In this document: in pieces, positions 61,972 through 64,000 of the stretch
How positions within the stretch are numbered: position 1 is the first letter of the stretch
Layout: each line of letters begins with the position of its first letter
DNA from: Pardosa pseudoannulata
Lineage: Eukaryota > Arthropoda > Arachnida > Araneae > Lycosidae
Direction: 5' to 3'
NCBI GenBank assembly: GCA_032207245.1
Contig: CM063502.1
Span: 52,577,617-52,641,616 of the forward strand
DNA length: 64,000 bases
The notes under the pieces: model-generated
What the model was told of the DNA's origin: nothing
What the model saw: only the letters and a program-made list of their open reading frames with translations
Database searches by the model: none
Translations under genes and position numbers: made by a program

Positions 61972-64000
61972 AAAATATAGCTTACGCAATAGCTATTCAA
62001 TTGAGAATTTGTGAGCATTACTTATAATAAAAGGAAACAACATGGCATCAAATAATTTGTATAACTGTAAAGGAAACTCTCTAGGACTGAAGATATTCAA
62101 AGATATTCATTTTTCTTTTCTTTTCAGATTATCATTTTTTCCACCTTTTTTACATATTTTACTGTAATCAGTTAAACTTAGGTCAAACTTTTCCCACTAT
62201 TGTGGCTTGAACATTTCTCTGATTTTTCCAATGCAAAAATAATAATTTCTTATAGTAAGATAAACCACCCAGCAAAATATAGCTTAAGCAAAAACTATTC
62301 GATTGAGAATTTGAGACCATTACTTAGTATAAAAGGAAACAACATGGCATCAAATAATTTGTATAACTAACTGTAAGCGAAACTGTCTAGGACTGAAGAT
62401 ATGTAAACATATTCATTATCTTTTTTTTTTCAGATTATCATTTTTTTTCACCTTTTTTACATATTTTATTATAAGCAGTTAAACTTAGGTCATAATTTTA
62501 CCACTATTATAGCTTGAGGATTTCTCTGCCTTTTCCAATGCAAAAATAATAATTTCTTATAGTAAAATAAAACACCCAGCAAAAAAAAAGCTTACGTAAA
62601 AACTATTCAATTGAAAATTTGTAAGCATTACTTAGTATAAAAGAAAACTACATGTCATCAAAAAATTTGTATAGCTGTGAAGGAAACTCTCTAGGACTGA
62701 AGATATTCAAACATATTAATTTTTCTTTTCTTTTCTTTTCAGATTATCATTTTTTCACCTTTTTTACATATTTTATTATAAGAAATTAAACTTAGGTTAT
62801 ACTTTTTCCACTATTGTGGCTTGAACATTTCTCTGCCTTTTCCAATGCAAAAATAATAATTTCTTATAGTAAGATAAAACACCCAGCAAAATATAGCTTA
62901 GGCAAAAACTAGTCGATTGAAAACTTGAGAGCATTACTTAGTATAAAAGGAAACGACATGGCATCAAATAATTTGTATAGCAATGAAGGAAACTCTCTGG
63001 GACTGAAGATATTCAAAGATATTCATTTTTCTTTTCAGATTATCATTTTTTTCACCTTTTTTAGATATTTTATTGTAAGCAGTTAAACTTAGGTCATACT
63101 TTTCCCACTATTATAGCTTGATGATTTCTCTGCCTTTTCCAATGCAAAAATAATAATTTCTTATAGTAAGATAAAACACCAAGTAAAATATAGCTTATGC
63201 TAAAATTATTCTTTTATGAATTTGAAAGTATTACTTAGTATAAAGGAAACGATATGACATCAGATAATTTGTATAGCTGTAAAGGAAACTCTCTAGGACT
63301 GAAGATATTCAAAGATATTTATTTTTCTTCTCTTTTCAGATTATCATTTTTTTTTTTACATACTTATTATAAGCAGTTAAACTTAGGTCATACTTTTCCC
63401 ACTATTGTGGATTGAACATTTCTCTGTCTTTTCCAATGCAAAAATAATAATTTCTTATAGTAAGATAAAACACCCAGCAAAATATAGCTTAGGCAAAAAC
63501 TATTCAATTGAGAATTTGTGAGCATTACTTAGTATAAAAGGAAACAACTTGGCATCAAATAATTTGTATAACTATAAAGGAAACTCTCTAGGACTAAAAA
63601 TATTCAAAGATATTAATTTTTTTTTCTTCTCAGATTATCATTTTTTCCACTTTTTTTTACATATTTTATTATAAGCAGTTAAATTTATGTCATACTTTTC
63701 CCACTATTATAGCTTGAGTATTTCTCTGCTTTTTCCAATGCTAAAAATAATAATTTCTTTTAGTAAGATAAAACACCCGGCAAAATATAGCTTAAGCAAA
63801 AACTATTCGATTGATAATTTGAGACCATTACTTAGTATAAGAGGAAACAACATGGCATCAAATAATTTGTATAACTGTAAGTGAAACTCTCTAGGACTGA
63901 TGATACGTAAACATATTCATTTTCATTTTCTTTCCTGATTACCATTTCTTTCCTTTCTTAGATATTTTATTGTCAGCAATTAAGCAAAGATCATAAAAAG
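61972..64000. repeat. About 300-bp satellite, seven copies, runs off the window
   Basis: Copies start near 61972, 62274, 62581, 62888, 63185, 63479 and 63782; the last is cut at base 64000. Each has a tagctta(a/c/g)gcaaaaacta-type start, atggcatcaaataatttgta, aaactctctaggactgaaga, a pyrimidine tract ending in cag, cagttaaacttaggtcata and caatgcaaaaataataattt. At one site the copies read tgtgg(c/a)ttgaacatt or tatagcttga-x-gatt (or gtatt) in strict alternation, so the true unit is a dimer of about 600 bp. The ORF at 63687 lies inside and is not a gene. Confidence 0.93.

Overview
The window is AT-rich, repeat-dense animal nuclear DNA, most likely arthropod and plausibly a spider or other arachnid. 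It has no operons, long ORFs, rRNA or CRISPR. It does have GT-AG exons, tRNA-derived SINEs, decayed Tc1, mariner, hAT, pogo and TTAA-specific DNA transposons, and very long TA microsatellites. The organism call is inferred from this repeat repertoire and from the arthropod-type mariner start; the sequence alone does not prove it.

The best host gene is on the minus strand at 9525-9972. Three short exons with consistent splice phases (14 codons plus 2 nt, 98 bp, 68 bp) encode a signal peptide and the first part of the extracellular domain of a Cys-loop ligand-gated ion channel. The rest of the gene must lie at lower coordinates or beyond base 1. Other coding-looking pieces, all weaker, are at 22226-22513, 35915-36224, 39931-40080 and 47022-47233.

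Layout: 1-9 kb is AT-rich DNA with a Tc1 fossil (about 1.7-2.7 kb), a TTAA element (4.3 kb) and a hAT-like fragment (5.9 kb). The receptor 5' end is at 9.5-10 kb. From 13 to 23.7 kb there are TA arrays, two SINE families, a hAT element with a nested SINE and clear 8-bp target duplications, a 1-kb TTAA element and a 90/35-bp alternating minisatellite. From 24 to 37 kb there are a mariner fossil, MITEs, a perfect 17-bp hairpin, a deleted Tc1 and pogo-like remnants. From 37 to 39.6 kb a TTAA element is nested in a SINE, followed by a 666-bp TA array and a 280-bp-arm foldback. From 40 to 50.4 kb there are a 0.2-kb tandem array, two TTAA elements and an inverted-repeat-bounded element carrying a THAP-domain exon facing a second exon. 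50-57 kb is mostly featureless. From 58 to 64 kb there are a Tc1 element with an internal duplication and three tandem arrays (54 bp x5, 219 bp x3, about 300 bp x7). The last runs off the window and shows a strict two-variant alternation.

Nothing here works as a multi-gene pathway. The most interesting points are the receptor 5' exons, the number of TTAA-type elements (five good, one tentative), the convergent two-exon THAP element and the dimeric satellite.
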